Source: a virus | Strand: one strand, 5' to 3' | Virus record (IMG/VR): IMGVR_UViG_3300043426_000449 | Coordinates: 1-41,615 of that record | DNA: 41,615 nucleotides | Part shown: positions 31,804-38,894 of the stretch, piece after piece | Layout: each line of letters starts with the position of its first letter | Position numbering within the stretch: the first letter of the stretch is position 1 | Notes under the pieces: generated by a model | Seen by the model: the letters and a program-made list of their open reading frames with translations, nothing else | The model's database searches: none | Told to the model about the DNA's origin: nothing | Position numbers and translations under genes: made by a program

Positions 31804-32133
31804 CTACCACAATCCTATTAATAAAATGATTAAAACCGCCGCCACTCGTAGCCAAAACGCTACTTGGTCTGGGGATAAGCGCCACACCATGTACGTATCA
31901 GCGCTATCAGCGTGTACGCGCACAGACTGATCGTGTACGCGTACAGAGTTTGTACCTAAATCAGCCACTGGAGCCGTAAAAACAGGCGCAGCCGGAAGAG
32001 GGTAGTAATAGTTAATCCAGAACATCGCACGCTCAGGATCATGTGCATATTCGGTTAGGCATGTCTGAATCCATTGAATATCATCGGATTCAGTCACTCC
32101 ACGTTCAGCACAAATCTCAGTGAGTGACAGCAT
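31804..32133 (-). CDS. Tail-anchored membrane protein
   Basis: A 109-residue protein with a cytosolic helical part (LTEICAERGVTESDDIQWIQ), a Pro/Tyr segment, a doubled motif VRVHDQS / VRVHADS, and one C-terminal membrane helix (FWLRVAAVLIILLIGLW). The frame is open to 32187, but AGAGGTG lies six bases before the ATG at 32133, so I start there. The doubled motif is encoded by repeats of GTGTACGCG. It overlaps the preceding small gene by 17 bases. No homologue recognised. Confidence 0.55.
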   Translation of the reverse strand: MLSLTEICAERGVTESDDIQWIQTCLTEYAHDPERAMFWINYYYPLPAAPVFTAPVADLGTNSVRVHDQSVRVHADSADTYMVWRLSPDQVAFWLRVAAVLIILLIGLW

Positions 32134-32296
32134 GACGCACCTCTTGTATCCAATAAATCTTAATCGTGTGTTGACCCGCGCCAACACCCAGCACCTCTAC
32201 AGAGTACCCGTGTGTGAGTAGGGTAGTGGTCATCATTGCAAGCTGTTGAGAAGAAATAGTGACTCTTTCCAAGATAGAGTGAAGTACTTTAGTCAT
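32117..32296 (-). CDS. Short unknown protein (59 aa)
   Basis: A 59-residue protein (starts MTKVLHSILERV) with a Gly/Val beta-like stretch (YSVEVLGVGAGQHTIKIYWI). The longer open frame up to 32377 is ignored because the ATG at 32296 has GAGGAG seven bases upstream and fits the overlap chain of this operon: it overlaps the 99-residue gene by 8 bases and the next gene by 17. Too short for a functional guess. Confidence 0.5.
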   Translation of the reverse strand: MTKVLHSILERVTISSQQLAMMTTTLLTHGYSVEVLGVGAGQHTIKIYWIQEVRHAVTH

Positions 32297-32588
32297 GGCT
32301 GCACTCCTCAAGTAATTCAAACTCAGGCAAAGCAACGTCAAATACTTTGACAAAAGTAGGAAACATAGACTTTTCAAATGATAGCTTTATCGAATAACTC
32401 CCATTAGTTACTTCAAAATCCCAAGACTGCCAATTGGGAATTATACGAGCCATTAATCCACTCTCATGTTCCTCCCATGTGTTATCAATGCTTTTAACCC
32501 CAAAAACAAAACCAGGAGATGCTTTTTTAACAATTGGCTTAGGTTCCGGTATTTGATACGCTGGTTTGAATAGGTCTAATTGACTCAT
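32289..32588 (-). CDS. Unknown 99-residue early protein
   Basis: Opens MSQLDLFKPAYQIPEPKPIV, a start seen in many small phage early proteins, and continues as a compact, Trp-containing beta/alpha sequence (NWQSWDFEVTNGSYSIKLSF) with an acidic end. The ATG overlaps the stop of the RepO-like gene by four bases. Small, soluble and co-expressed with the initiator; perhaps an accessory replication or host-modifying factor, but no family is recognised. Confidence 0.55.
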   Translation of the reverse strand: MSQLDLFKPAYQIPEPKPIVKKASPGFVFGVKSIDNTWEEHESGLMARIIPNWQSWDFEVTNGSYSIKLSFEKSMFPTFVKVFDVALPEFELLEECSHD

Positions 32589-33547
32589 GCCGCTACCTCC
32601 TCACTTACATGGGGCAACAATTCAGGAGCCATCATTTCCGCTGTCTCACGTACACTCTTACCCAAAGCCTTAGCCATATTGCCCAACCAAACTAGGCTAT
32701 TGGCTAGATTCACTCGCTCTACCACCTTTGGCACAGGAGCAGGAACTACAGGCACGGGAGCAGGTAGGGTAGTGGGTAGCGGTACTGGAGCACTCAACCC
32801 GGACTTATCCAATAAACCCGCATTAGCGCGTTTGACCAATTCCGCCAAGTACCCTAAGCGAGTTTTCACCTTACCCGCTTGCACACCTTGCTTCACGATC
32901 TGCAATACCGCCTCACGATCACTAGCGGGGCAGGCTTTCAACAACACCTCAGCTTGCTTGCAATCCTGATCTTCAAACACCAGAGCGATAGCCTCACGAC
33001 TCACCACGACCTCAGGGTGTGCGTTGTCTGTCGTAGTGTGTGGTGTAATAGTTTTTGGTGTAGTAGTTATAGGTGTATGTAACCAATTTTCGGGAGCAGA
33101 TTCCCCAGCTTTTGGGTGTACGTCTCCCAATGTTTGGTTATTTTCATCCCTAATCTTGGGAAGGATAGACGTGCGAAATGCCATAAATGCCCTAAACTCG
33201 GTTTCTAGTTCGGGGTCAATGGCAGGCTCAGTACTAGATGGAGTACTCGCTTTAGCCTCATCCATTAACCATGACTTGCAACCAGCACTCCAATGCTCAT
33301 CAGGAATCCGGCAAATCAAACCATACCTACCATCGAATACCTCAATCAACCCTTTAGCAATCAAGCCCTTTAAGGCGGTACTTAAATGATCGGAACGTAA
33401 ACAGGTAGCATTAAAAAACTGTGACTTGGAAATATCATCCTCTTGCTTACGATAACCAATCGTTTTCTCCATGATGAAATCCAGTACTTTCATTTCAGTC
33501 TTGGATAAATCCGCCGCACGACGGGCTTGCATGTATTCAACGTACAT
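32585..33547 (-). CDS. Replication protein O-like initiator
   Basis: A 320-residue protein whose N-terminus (DLSKTEMKVLDFIMEKTIGY, then RKQEDDISKSQF) matches the winged-helix domain of phage O-type replication proteins, which bind origin iterons and recruit helicase. The second helix pair (LRSDHLSTALKGLIAKGLIE) completes the wing. The middle is Thr/Pro-rich, and a repetitive PVPxP linker (residues about 255-280) leads to a C-terminal helical domain. A GGGGGTG ribosome site lies before the ATG at 33547; the ATG five codons in is possible. I do not see clear iterons inside the gene. The element also has a separate primase and helicase, so this protein may load them. Confidence 0.75.
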   Translation of the reverse strand: MYVEYMQARRAADLSKTEMKVLDFIMEKTIGYRKQEDDISKSQFFNATCLRSDHLSTALKGLIAKGLIEVFDGRYGLICRIPDEHWSAGCKSWLMDEAKASTPSSTEPAIDPELETEFRAFMAFRTSILPKIRDENNQTLGDVHPKAGESAPENWLHTPITTTPKTITPHTTTDNAHPEVVVSREAIALVFEDQDCKQAEVLLKACPASDREAVLQIVKQGVQAGKVKTRLGYLAELVKRANAGLLDKSGLSAPVPLPTTLPAPVPVVPAPVPKVVERVNLANSLVWLGNMAKALGKSVRETAEMMAPELLPHVSEEVAA

Positions 33548-33950
33548 GGTTCACCCCCGCAAAATGATCACGTAAAAAGGCTTTAGCTTGTGACTCTAGG
33601 AGTTCGTACAGATCATGTATGCCCATGACTGGAGTGAGGGTAGGTTCTTCAAAAGTATTGGTGTCGATAAAGCGTGAACGCTTGACCGTGGATAAAAACG
33701 CAACATCCACGTACACGCTCATCAGGTCTTTGTTTTCGGCTTGACCGTAATGTACGCCACGATACAGCCAGCACACCGGAGCTTTATTCAGGTAGCCGAT
33801 GAGGGAGTGTTGATTAGCGCGTTCAAAGATTAAAGGGGAGGGTACAGCTTTAGGCGTACTAGGACGAGTATTGAGGGAGGAGTGTAGGGATGGGATACCG
33901 CCGATGAGGAATTGCTCACCAGCGGAAGTAATCTCAGTAGAGCTTAACAT
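33537..33950 (-). CDS. Unknown first gene of the early leftward operon
   Basis: A 137-residue protein with a Ser/Thr/Pro-rich N-terminus and a compact middle (SLIGYLNKAPVCWLYRGVHY, then MSVYVDVAFLSTVKRSRFID). The C-terminus is a helix (DLYELLESQAKAFLRDHF). It has GAGGT five bases before the ATG at 33950 and overlaps the RepO-like gene by 11 bases. As the first gene after the control region it might be regulatory (Cro-like position), but no helix-turn-helix is apparent. Confidence 0.55.
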   Translation of the reverse strand: MLSSTEITSAGEQFLIGGIPSLHSSLNTRPSTPKAVPSPLIFERANQHSLIGYLNKAPVCWLYRGVHYGQAENKDLMSVYVDVAFLSTVKRSRFIDTNTFEEPTLTPVMGIHDLYELLESQAKAFLRDHFAGVNHVR

Positions 33951-33969
33951 AGCTACCTCGTGATATTCT

Positions 33970-34000
33970 AATGCGATATAAACACATCGGACATCGCATT
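33970..34000. promoter_or_regulatory. Inverted repeat AATGCGAT / ATCGCATT, operator candidate
   Basis: Perfect 8-bp arms at 33970-33977 and 33993-34000 with a 15-base spacer, 20 bases upstream of the first early leftward gene and downstream of a -10-like box for that gene. Position and symmetry fit a repressor operator controlling the RepO operon. Confidence 0.5.
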
Positions 34001-34162
34001 CGCCTCACGAAAAGCGTGTGGAATTTTGGTTTTATCCTATTGCATAGTCCACATGCCCGACGCATGTATTATACCAATAGCAACAGGGAAACCGTGTTAA
34101 GACTACGTGAGAGGGAATGCAATCCCGACAACTTTGTTAGCTTGCGCCGCTCACGCGGTTAG
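33971..34162 (+). CDS. Possible small basic protein opposite the early operon (63 aa)
   Basis: A 63-residue frame in the otherwise non-coding control region. It is basic, and the end (NPDNFVSLRRSRG) looks like genuine protein sequence rather than chance, as do RLTKSVWNFGFILLHS and ARRMYYTNSNRE. However, there is no good ribosome site and the ATG lies within the operator-like inverted repeat. It would be divergent from the RepO operon, where phages often place a regulator. Uncertain; may be spurious. Confidence 0.35.
   Translation: MRYKHIGHRIRLTKSVWNFGFILLHSPHARRMYYTNSNRETVLRLRERECNPDNFVSLRRSRG
34068..34073 (-). promoter_or_regulatory. -10 box (TATAAT) for the early leftward operon
   Basis: A perfect TATAAT on the minus strand, about 118 bases before the first gene of the operon (ATG at 33950). 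No -35 box at ideal spacing is clear, so the promoter may need an activator. The inverted repeat at 33970-34000 lies downstream, within the leader. Confidence 0.45.
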
Positions 34163-34212
34163 GAAGCTGTAGATAGAATAATCCCAAAATTTGGGTAGAG
34201 TCAATAGGGTAC

Positions 34213-34599
34213 TTAGCGTTGCCTATATTCATACTCGTAATCGCTAACATTGGAATCAGCATCAGAATAGCGCTGTTGCAACCCAATGAAGATAACCATA
34301 GCCATAAAGAAGAAAAGTGCAAAGAGCTTATCTGCTAATTCAGAATTATAAAAATCCATCAAAGGCTTTTTCTCAAGTTTCCTAACCTCGATTTCAATGA
34401 AAGCCTCTGATTTATTTTCACCCTTCAAATTACTTTCCAAGAATCGCCGTCGTTCGCCTAAATCAGCCGATTGAGCCAACCAAGCCGCACAAAACCGCAA
34501 CCCAAAGAACAAAGGAATCAGCAACACCAACGCTAAAAACTGCACCAGTGGAGTGAGGGACAACCCAAACACCACAGCAAAAGCGATGAAATACCACAT
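34213..34599 (-). CDS. Membrane protein (128 aa)
   Basis: Two N-terminal membrane helices (FIAFAVVFGLSLTPLVQFLA; LALVLLIPLFFGLRFCAAWL, overlapping loop), a polar charged middle (LGERRRFLESNLKGENKSEA), a third membrane helix (LFALFFFMAMVIFIGLQQ) and an acidic tail (SDADSNVSDYEYEYRQR). AAGGTTG lies before the ATG at 34599. It follows the secreted protein gene by 21 bases and may be co-transcribed with it. A perfect-arm palindrome CCCAAA/TTTGGG lies 18-30 bases past its stop. Possibly a lysogenic-conversion or exclusion protein; no family recognised. Confidence 0.55.
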   Translation of the reverse strand: MWYFIAFAVVFGLSLTPLVQFLALVLLIPLFFGLRFCAAWLAQSADLGERRRFLESNLKGENKSEAFIEIEVRKLEKKPLMDFYNSELADKLFALFFFMAMVIFIGLQQRYSDADSNVSDYEYEYRQR

Positions 34600-34620
34600 A
34601 ATGACAACCTTAAAAACTTG

Positions 34621-35109
34621 TTACCTCAAACTTGCCCCAGCTATACAAATAGTTTCCGCAATTAAAGAAGCAACATTTCCTGAACCAAAGGCAAAATCAT
34701 TCTGCTGTACTAAATTACCGCTCAAGTCATAAGCTTTTAGTACACCAACACCATTATTGCAGTTACTGATTGGAACAATTTCTCTAGATATAACGATACC
34801 TTTTGTTAGTGGGTTATGAGATTTAGATATTATTGAATAATGAGAGGTAGTTCTTTGGAGTGAACCAGCTTTTCCATAAAATGAAACGGGATTATATCCA
34901 TCCGATGTAGTTATATACACCCATCCAGAAGAAGTTGCTGGTTGCGGAGTAGGTCGTTGCGGTGAACCATGACTATGATTTACCCCAGTACTCGGCAACA
35001 CATGGGTATGAGAACGACCACCATGCTTATGAGTAACAGGAGCATCAGCCCAAGCCAGCGCAGAAAATACAATAGAAAACACCAAACCGAATACAACGAT
35101 TGATTTCAT
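34621..35109 (-). CDS. Secreted His-rich protein
   Basis: A 162-residue protein with a standard Sec signal peptide (hydrophobic core FGLVFSIVFSALA, cleavage expected around AWA-DA, residue 21-22). A short His-rich segment follows (HKHGGRSHTHVLPSTGVNHS) that could bind metal, then a beta-rich domain (SSGWVYITTSDGYNPVSFYG) with two cysteines (NCNNG and ETICIAG) suited to a disulfide. The C-terminal part resembles small periplasmic domains that many proteobacteria encode. It is exported, not a virion part by context: it is in the accessory region, divergent from the gp49-family gene. A fitness (conversion) gene expressed in the lysogen is plausible. Confidence 0.65.
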   Translation of the reverse strand: MKSIVVFGLVFSIVFSALAWADAPVTHKHGGRSHTHVLPSTGVNHSHGSPQRPTPQPATSSGWVYITTSDGYNPVSFYGKAGSLQRTTSHYSIISKSHNPLTKGIVISREIVPISNCNNGVGVLKAYDLSGNLVQQNDFAFGSGNVASLIAETICIAGASLR

Positions 35110-35255
35110 ATTTTTAGCCTTTAGTAAACATCACAGACAATTATTAATTATTCACCGTAAAGACTACCCAAACTCAACCCCATAATCACGCTTTTTACGG
35201 TCAACCCTCCCCAACTCCCTACCATAAAGACTTCAACAATCATTGGAGTCTAATA

Positions 35256-35582
35256 ATGACTAATGAAATAAAAGCTGTTACCCCACTAAATGACAGCCAA
35301 GCAGAAGACCTAATTCAACAAAAGAATTTAACTGCCCCACGATTAACACCCGACTACATACGCTCAGTAATAAAATCTGAGCAATACCATCGCTTTGAAA
35401 ATACTACGCTTACGGTTTGCTGTCTGACCTTGCAAAATGGCTATACAGTCACAGGAGAATCAGCTTGTCTCTCACCTGAAAACTATGACGAAGAAATAGG
35501 GAAAGGTATTGCAAAAGAAGAAGCTATTCAAAAAATCTGGATGTTAGAAGGTTACTTGCAAAAGCAGAAAATGAGCCAATAA
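35256..35582 (+). CDS. Phage gp49-family protein
   Basis: A 108-residue protein with the family signature CCLTLQNGYTVTGESACLSP followed by ENYDEEIGKGIAKEEAIQKI and WMLEGYL. Proteins of this kind are frequent in the early regions of tailed phages; their biochemical role is not established. GGAG precedes the ATG at 35256. It begins a rightward three-gene unit (with an exported peptide and an exonuclease) divergent from the secreted protein gene. Confidence 0.8.
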   Translation: MTNEIKAVTPLNDSQAEDLIQQKNLTAPRLTPDYIRSVIKSEQYHRFENTTLTVCCLTLQNGYTVTGESACLSPENYDEEIGKGIAKEEAIQKIWMLEGYLQKQKMSQ

Positions 35583-35625
35583 CTAAACCAATACTCATTT
35601 ATAAAAATACAAACAGGGGCAACTT

Positions 35626-35859
35626 ATGAAACGGTTATTACTCATAGCGTTATTAATCAACACTAATGCAATAGCAGCATCCAGCAAAAACAGGGAAATA
35701 AACCTACCCAACATTATCGATAGTTTTTGCATAGAAAAGCCAAAAGGCAAAGTCTGCCTAATCACCTACGAAAACGGCAAACGCGACCAAATAACCTATG
35801 ACCGAAAAGGCAATATTATTTCCATTCAACCCTCAACCCGAACAGGAATACCATTATGA
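35626..35859 (+). CDS. Small exported protein (77 aa)
   Basis: Starts with a short Sec signal peptide (MKRLLLIALLINTNAIAASS, cleavage expected after AIA at residue 17), leaving about 60 residues with two cysteines (SFCIE and KVCLITY) that can pair, and a beta-like end (GKRDQITYDRKGNIIS). A GGGGC stretch precedes the ATG. It overlaps the exonuclease gene by four bases (ATGA), an odd pairing of an exported protein with a cytosolic nuclease. No family recognised. Confidence 0.6.
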   Translation: MKRLLLIALLINTNAIAASSKNREINLPNIIDSFCIEKPKGKVCLITYENGKRDQITYDRKGNIISIQPSTRTGIPL

Positions 35860-36500
35860 AACCCAGCTACCTTATTTACGACTGCGAAATTATCAAAGCT
35901 ATTCCACCCAAACCCAATGAACCTCATTATGAAGATATTGACTATTGCGAAGGCTGGAAAGACTTTGCAGGTATGGGAATCAGCGTCATTGGTGCATACA
36001 GTTCTATCACCGAACTACACGTCTTTTGTGCTGACAACTTCCATATCTTTCAAGGCAGGTTAGACCAGCATGATGTAATCGTTGACTTCAACGGTCACAA
36101 CTTCGACCGCAACCTACTAGCCGCCAATGACATCACCATTGATGACTACAAACACTTTGACATCCTACGCGCCATCTGGAAAGCACAAGGCTTAGACCCT
36201 GATGAGTTCAACCCCAGAACACACGGCGGCTATGGACTGGACGCAATGGCAAGAGCCAACCTAGAGAACCTTACCAAGAGTGGTAACGGAGCATTAGCCC
36301 CAGTACTTTGGCAACGCGGACAAGTAGGGGAGGTAATAGATTATTGCCTGAACGATGTACACATTACCCATGAGCTGTTTCAAAGATTGCTGGGAATGTC
36401 CGGTATGTTGGTAAACCCAAAAATACCACGACCAGAAACTAATATTGAGCTACTGGATGAAGACCTAGACCGCATTCGCGACTTCATGCCCCGTTTCTAA
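35856..36500 (+). CDS. DEDDy-type 3'-5' exonuclease
   Basis: A 214-residue RNase H-fold exonuclease of the DnaQ-like class. Exo I is YDCE (Asp9, Glu11), Exo II is NGHNFD (Asp84, residues 79-84), and Exo III is YCLNDV (Tyr163, Asp167), giving the four acidic residues plus the Tyr of the DEDDy group. It lacks a polymerase domain. It could process recombination or replication ends, or RNA. The gene ends directly at the right-hand GTGAAC repeat cluster: one unit overlaps its stop codon (36499-36507). No terminator is obvious downstream, so its transcript may run into the repeats. Confidence 0.8.
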   Translation: MKPSYLIYDCEIIKAIPPKPNEPHYEDIDYCEGWKDFAGMGISVIGAYSSITELHVFCADNFHIFQGRLDQHDVIVDFNGHNFDRNLLAANDITIDDYKHFDILRAIWKAQGLDPDEFNPRTHGGYGLDAMARANLENLTKSGNGALAPVLWQRGQVGEVIDYCLNDVHITHELFQRLLGMSGMLVNPKIPRPETNIELLDEDLDRIRDFMPRF

Positions 36501-36719
36501 CGTTCACACTCATGATCTTAACGCTCATTCCGTGAAACATTAACGAAATGAGCGCCTTACCCCTGTTTTTCCCCAACTGTTAAACCTAATCAAGCTCATT
36601 CCTTTGTGAACGTTGAGAACATTGTGAACATTACAAAAAACTCAATGTTCACACCTAAAACACTGAATAAACAGTCTTTTTTAAGGCATGAGAACGTTGT
36701 GAACATTGTTCCGGTGTTT
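36499..36719 (+). repeat. Right-hand cluster of GTGAAC[A/G]TT repeats, inverted copies of the left-end element
   Basis: Units lie at 36499-36507 (AACGTTCAC), 36606-36614, 36624-36632, 36644-36652 (AATGTTCAC) and 36699-36707, with a variant GAGAACGTT at 36690-36698. Read on the minus strand, 36603-36632 matches the left cluster at 1009-1038 in 27 of 30 bases, and 36689-36719 matches 997-1027 in 27 of 31. GTGAACATT at 36624 and AATGTTCAC at 36644 form a perfect 9-bp hairpin with an 11-base loop. These lie in the gap between the exonuclease gene and the convergent helicase gene. Origin iterons, operators or a trans-acting RNA are all possible. Confidence 0.8.
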
Positions 36720-36722
36720 TAA

Positions 36723-36800
36723 GAACTAAAAAGATAAAAAGAATATAAGAATAAGAAGGTACTTATAAAAACTAGAAGAAAGGAAGGGGGGAGGGGGGAA
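36723..36800 (+). other. Polypurine / G-rich tract in the non-coding gap 36501-36864
   Basis: After the repeats this 364-base gap is mostly A and G on the plus strand. Bases 36774-36800 are purines without a break and end in GGAAGGGGGGAGGGGGG. Such tracts can form triplex or G-quadruplex structures, or mark an origin next to an AT-rich region (36723-36773 is nearly all A/T with some G). Seen directly; role unknown. Confidence 0.7.
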
Positions 36801-36807
36801 CGCAAGG

Positions 36808-36836
36808 CAAAAAAAAGCCACTACAACGAGTGGCAC
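36808..36836 (-). terminator. Rho-independent terminator of the helicase operon
   Basis: The 6-bp stem GCCACT (36817-36822) and AGTGGC (36829-36834) has the loop ACAACG. On the minus strand it is followed by a run of eight T (36809-36816), 28 bases past the helicase stop. It ends the AlpA-primase-helicase operon. Confidence 0.85.
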
Positions 36837-36864
36837 AAAATCCCAAAACAAAACCAAGTCAGTA

Positions 36865-38886
36865 CTAAACCCCGTCCTCAGCCTCCAACAGCTTCAGTAA
36901 ACTAGGACAATCATACTCCTGTCGTACTGTCTCACCATGAGCCTTAGCCCGTTTAATATCCGCCTGAATCAACGCCAATAGCTTAGGCTTATCGGCTTGG
37001 ATACCCTGCTCAAACTCACGCACCAGTGCCTCATCAGCACTCTCAAAACGTAATAGCTTGCCACCATACAACACACTGATCTTTAAATCAGACGCATACA
37101 ACGCCGTCAACCAATCGCTTAAATCCCGCTTATCCGTATCAGGTACAGGTACTGGAGTAGGTGCAGACTCAGGTACAGGAGCAGACTGAACTTGACTAAT
37201 CTTCACCCGCCAACCATCCCGCGATTTTTCATGTTCCACCATAATCCCGCGCACTCTCAACGCTGGCGCTAACCGCCGCAAAGTACCGCCTAATCCTTTT
37301 GGTGATCGTGGCCAGCCTTGCTTGTCATAAAAAATAGGGCGGTGATTATTAGTCAAGTCCGTTAATAACGCCGCCGTCGTATCATAATAGCTAGGTACTT
37401 TATCCATCAGGCTCACAATCGCTTGCGCCACAGGTGACGACTCAATCGCCCGATTAACAACACGATTCCGATTCCGTGTAAACACCTCAATAAAATCCCG
37501 CGCATCCCCAATCCCTACCAACATCGACTGCCCCAAATGAGCAAAGTCAGCCAAACGCGGAGGATTAGGCACAACAGTACTCGACAGCTTAGCCAGTGTT
37601 TGACTCATACGCGCATACAAACCACCCAAAATCGCCGGATAATCCCTAGCCCAAGCATCTTCCAACCCTTGCTCCTGCTTGTATGTTTTAATAATAGGCA
37701 GTTCTACCGCAATCACCCGATCAGCCAAATCCGCTTGAGTCGCCAATTCACTAATGCCACCAATAATCACTGGACGTTTAGCATCCCACATTTCCTCCTC
37801 ACTGGTAGTATGGAGTCGCCGTGTAGCAAAGCCACCCCCAGTAGACATGGTACACAAAGCATCCTGTTCACCCGCCGTAAGATTGCTCATATTGTCATAA
37901 CAAAGCACATGATTATGTCGAGCCGACACAAAGTAGTCCGCAATCTCCTTAGGTTCACGCCGCAGCATCACCTTAGCGGGATCAATCAAGGCGCAAATCC
38001 GCTTTTGAAACGTCGACTTAGCCGAACCTTGTTCACCGGATACCTCCAGTACCGGAAACGGGAAATCGCCCCGCATAGCCTCTAATAGCCACGCCTCCAC
38101 CAGTACTCGTGTCTCATCATCCACCGGATTAATATGCTCCCACAGCGTCCCCAGTTCGCCCGACTCAACAGGGTAGGGTAATGCTCTAGCATTACGCGAC
38201 TTACGAAACCGTACCGGACTATCAGCCGCCGCAATAACATTCCAACCTTTAGCCGTAATCTTTACCACCCGTGCCAAATCATCATGCAACGCCACATAAA
38301 CCTCGTTTTCGTGCATCGCATAGCGCAAGTACACCGACCTACACTCACCCTCAGCAGCAAAGCCCTCCAGCGTTTCTAGCGCATCCTTAAACGCACTATC
38401 CCCCGGACTACTTTCATAAATATTAAAAAATTCTCTCGAAGCCCAACGCCTAAAATCCACCCCACGCAACAGGTACGTTTCATTATGCGACCCCTCACCG
38501 CTGGGGTTATCACAAGGACAAGTTGCATAAAACTCATCATCATCATCCCTAAACAACTCAGCCTTACTATTGACCAACGCCACCAATAAATCGGCTTTGG
38601 TTTGCATCCCCCCACCACCCGCAGGTAAAGGAGCCGTGATTTTAAAAAGCCTCAGTATGACGGCATGAGGGATAGTCTTTGCAGCCCGCCAATCCGCATC
38701 CAGTCGTAAATAATAATTCTCATCAACCTCGCGCAGCTTGCGAAATGCCGCCAATGCCACATCTTCAAACAAGGCAGATGGTAAACCGCCCTTAGCTCGT
38801 TCAATTGCTTTATCAATAATGGCATTAGTAGCGTCATCAATCAGAGCACTACCGGAAATAGCCTCCAATACAGCATCACTCATCAT
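36865..38886 (-). CDS. SF3-like replicative helicase / ATPase
   Basis: A 673-residue protein with a P-loop GEQGSAKST (encoded near 38013-38040), a Walker B-type CYDNMSN (37885-37905), and the downstream block CTMSTGGGFATRRLHTTSEE and RPVIIGGISELATQADLADR. These mark a phage helicase family related to superfamily 3, usually encoded beside a TOPRIM primase. The N-terminal 250 residues have a small Cys/Asp-rich section (ATCPCDNPSGEG). The C-terminus carries a PVP-rich linker, like the RepO-like protein, and a final helical domain. I start at ATG 38886 (MMSD), with AAGGAT before it; the ATG at 38883 is equally possible. It follows the primase gene by eight bases. Confidence 0.82.
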   Translation of the reverse strand: MMSDAVLEAISGSALIDDATNAIIDKAIERAKGGLPSALFEDVALAAFRKLREVDENYYLRLDADWRAAKTIPHAVILRLFKITAPLPAGGGGMQTKADLLVALVNSKAELFRDDDDEFYATCPCDNPSGEGSHNETYLLRGVDFRRWASREFFNIYESSPGDSAFKDALETLEGFAAEGECRSVYLRYAMHENEVYVALHDDLARVVKITAKGWNVIAAADSPVRFRKSRNARALPYPVESGELGTLWEHINPVDDETRVLVEAWLLEAMRGDFPFPVLEVSGEQGSAKSTFQKRICALIDPAKVMLRREPKEIADYFVSARHNHVLCYDNMSNLTAGEQDALCTMSTGGGFATRRLHTTSEEEMWDAKRPVIIGGISELATQADLADRVIAVELPIIKTYKQEQGLEDAWARDYPAILGGLYARMSQTLAKLSSTVVPNPPRLADFAHLGQSMLVGIGDARDFIEVFTRNRNRVVNRAIESSPVAQAIVSLMDKVPSYYDTTAALLTDLTNNHRPIFYDKQGWPRSPKGLGGTLRRLAPALRVRGIMVEHEKSRDGWRVKISQVQSAPVPESAPTPVPVPDTDKRDLSDWLTALYASDLKISVLYGGKLLRFESADEALVREFEQGIQADKPKLLALIQADIKRAKAHGETVRQEYDCPSLLKLLEAEDGV

Positions 38887-38894
38887 AGTTATCC

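Noticed and set aside
31880-31960. GTGTACGCG repeats as an operator array
   Set aside because: They lie within a coding frame and encode the doubled VRVH motif; spacing follows the codons.
37537-38085. Rightward open frame of 182 codons
   Set aside because: Antisense to the helicase gene, which has clear P-loop motifs; composition is typical of a shadow.
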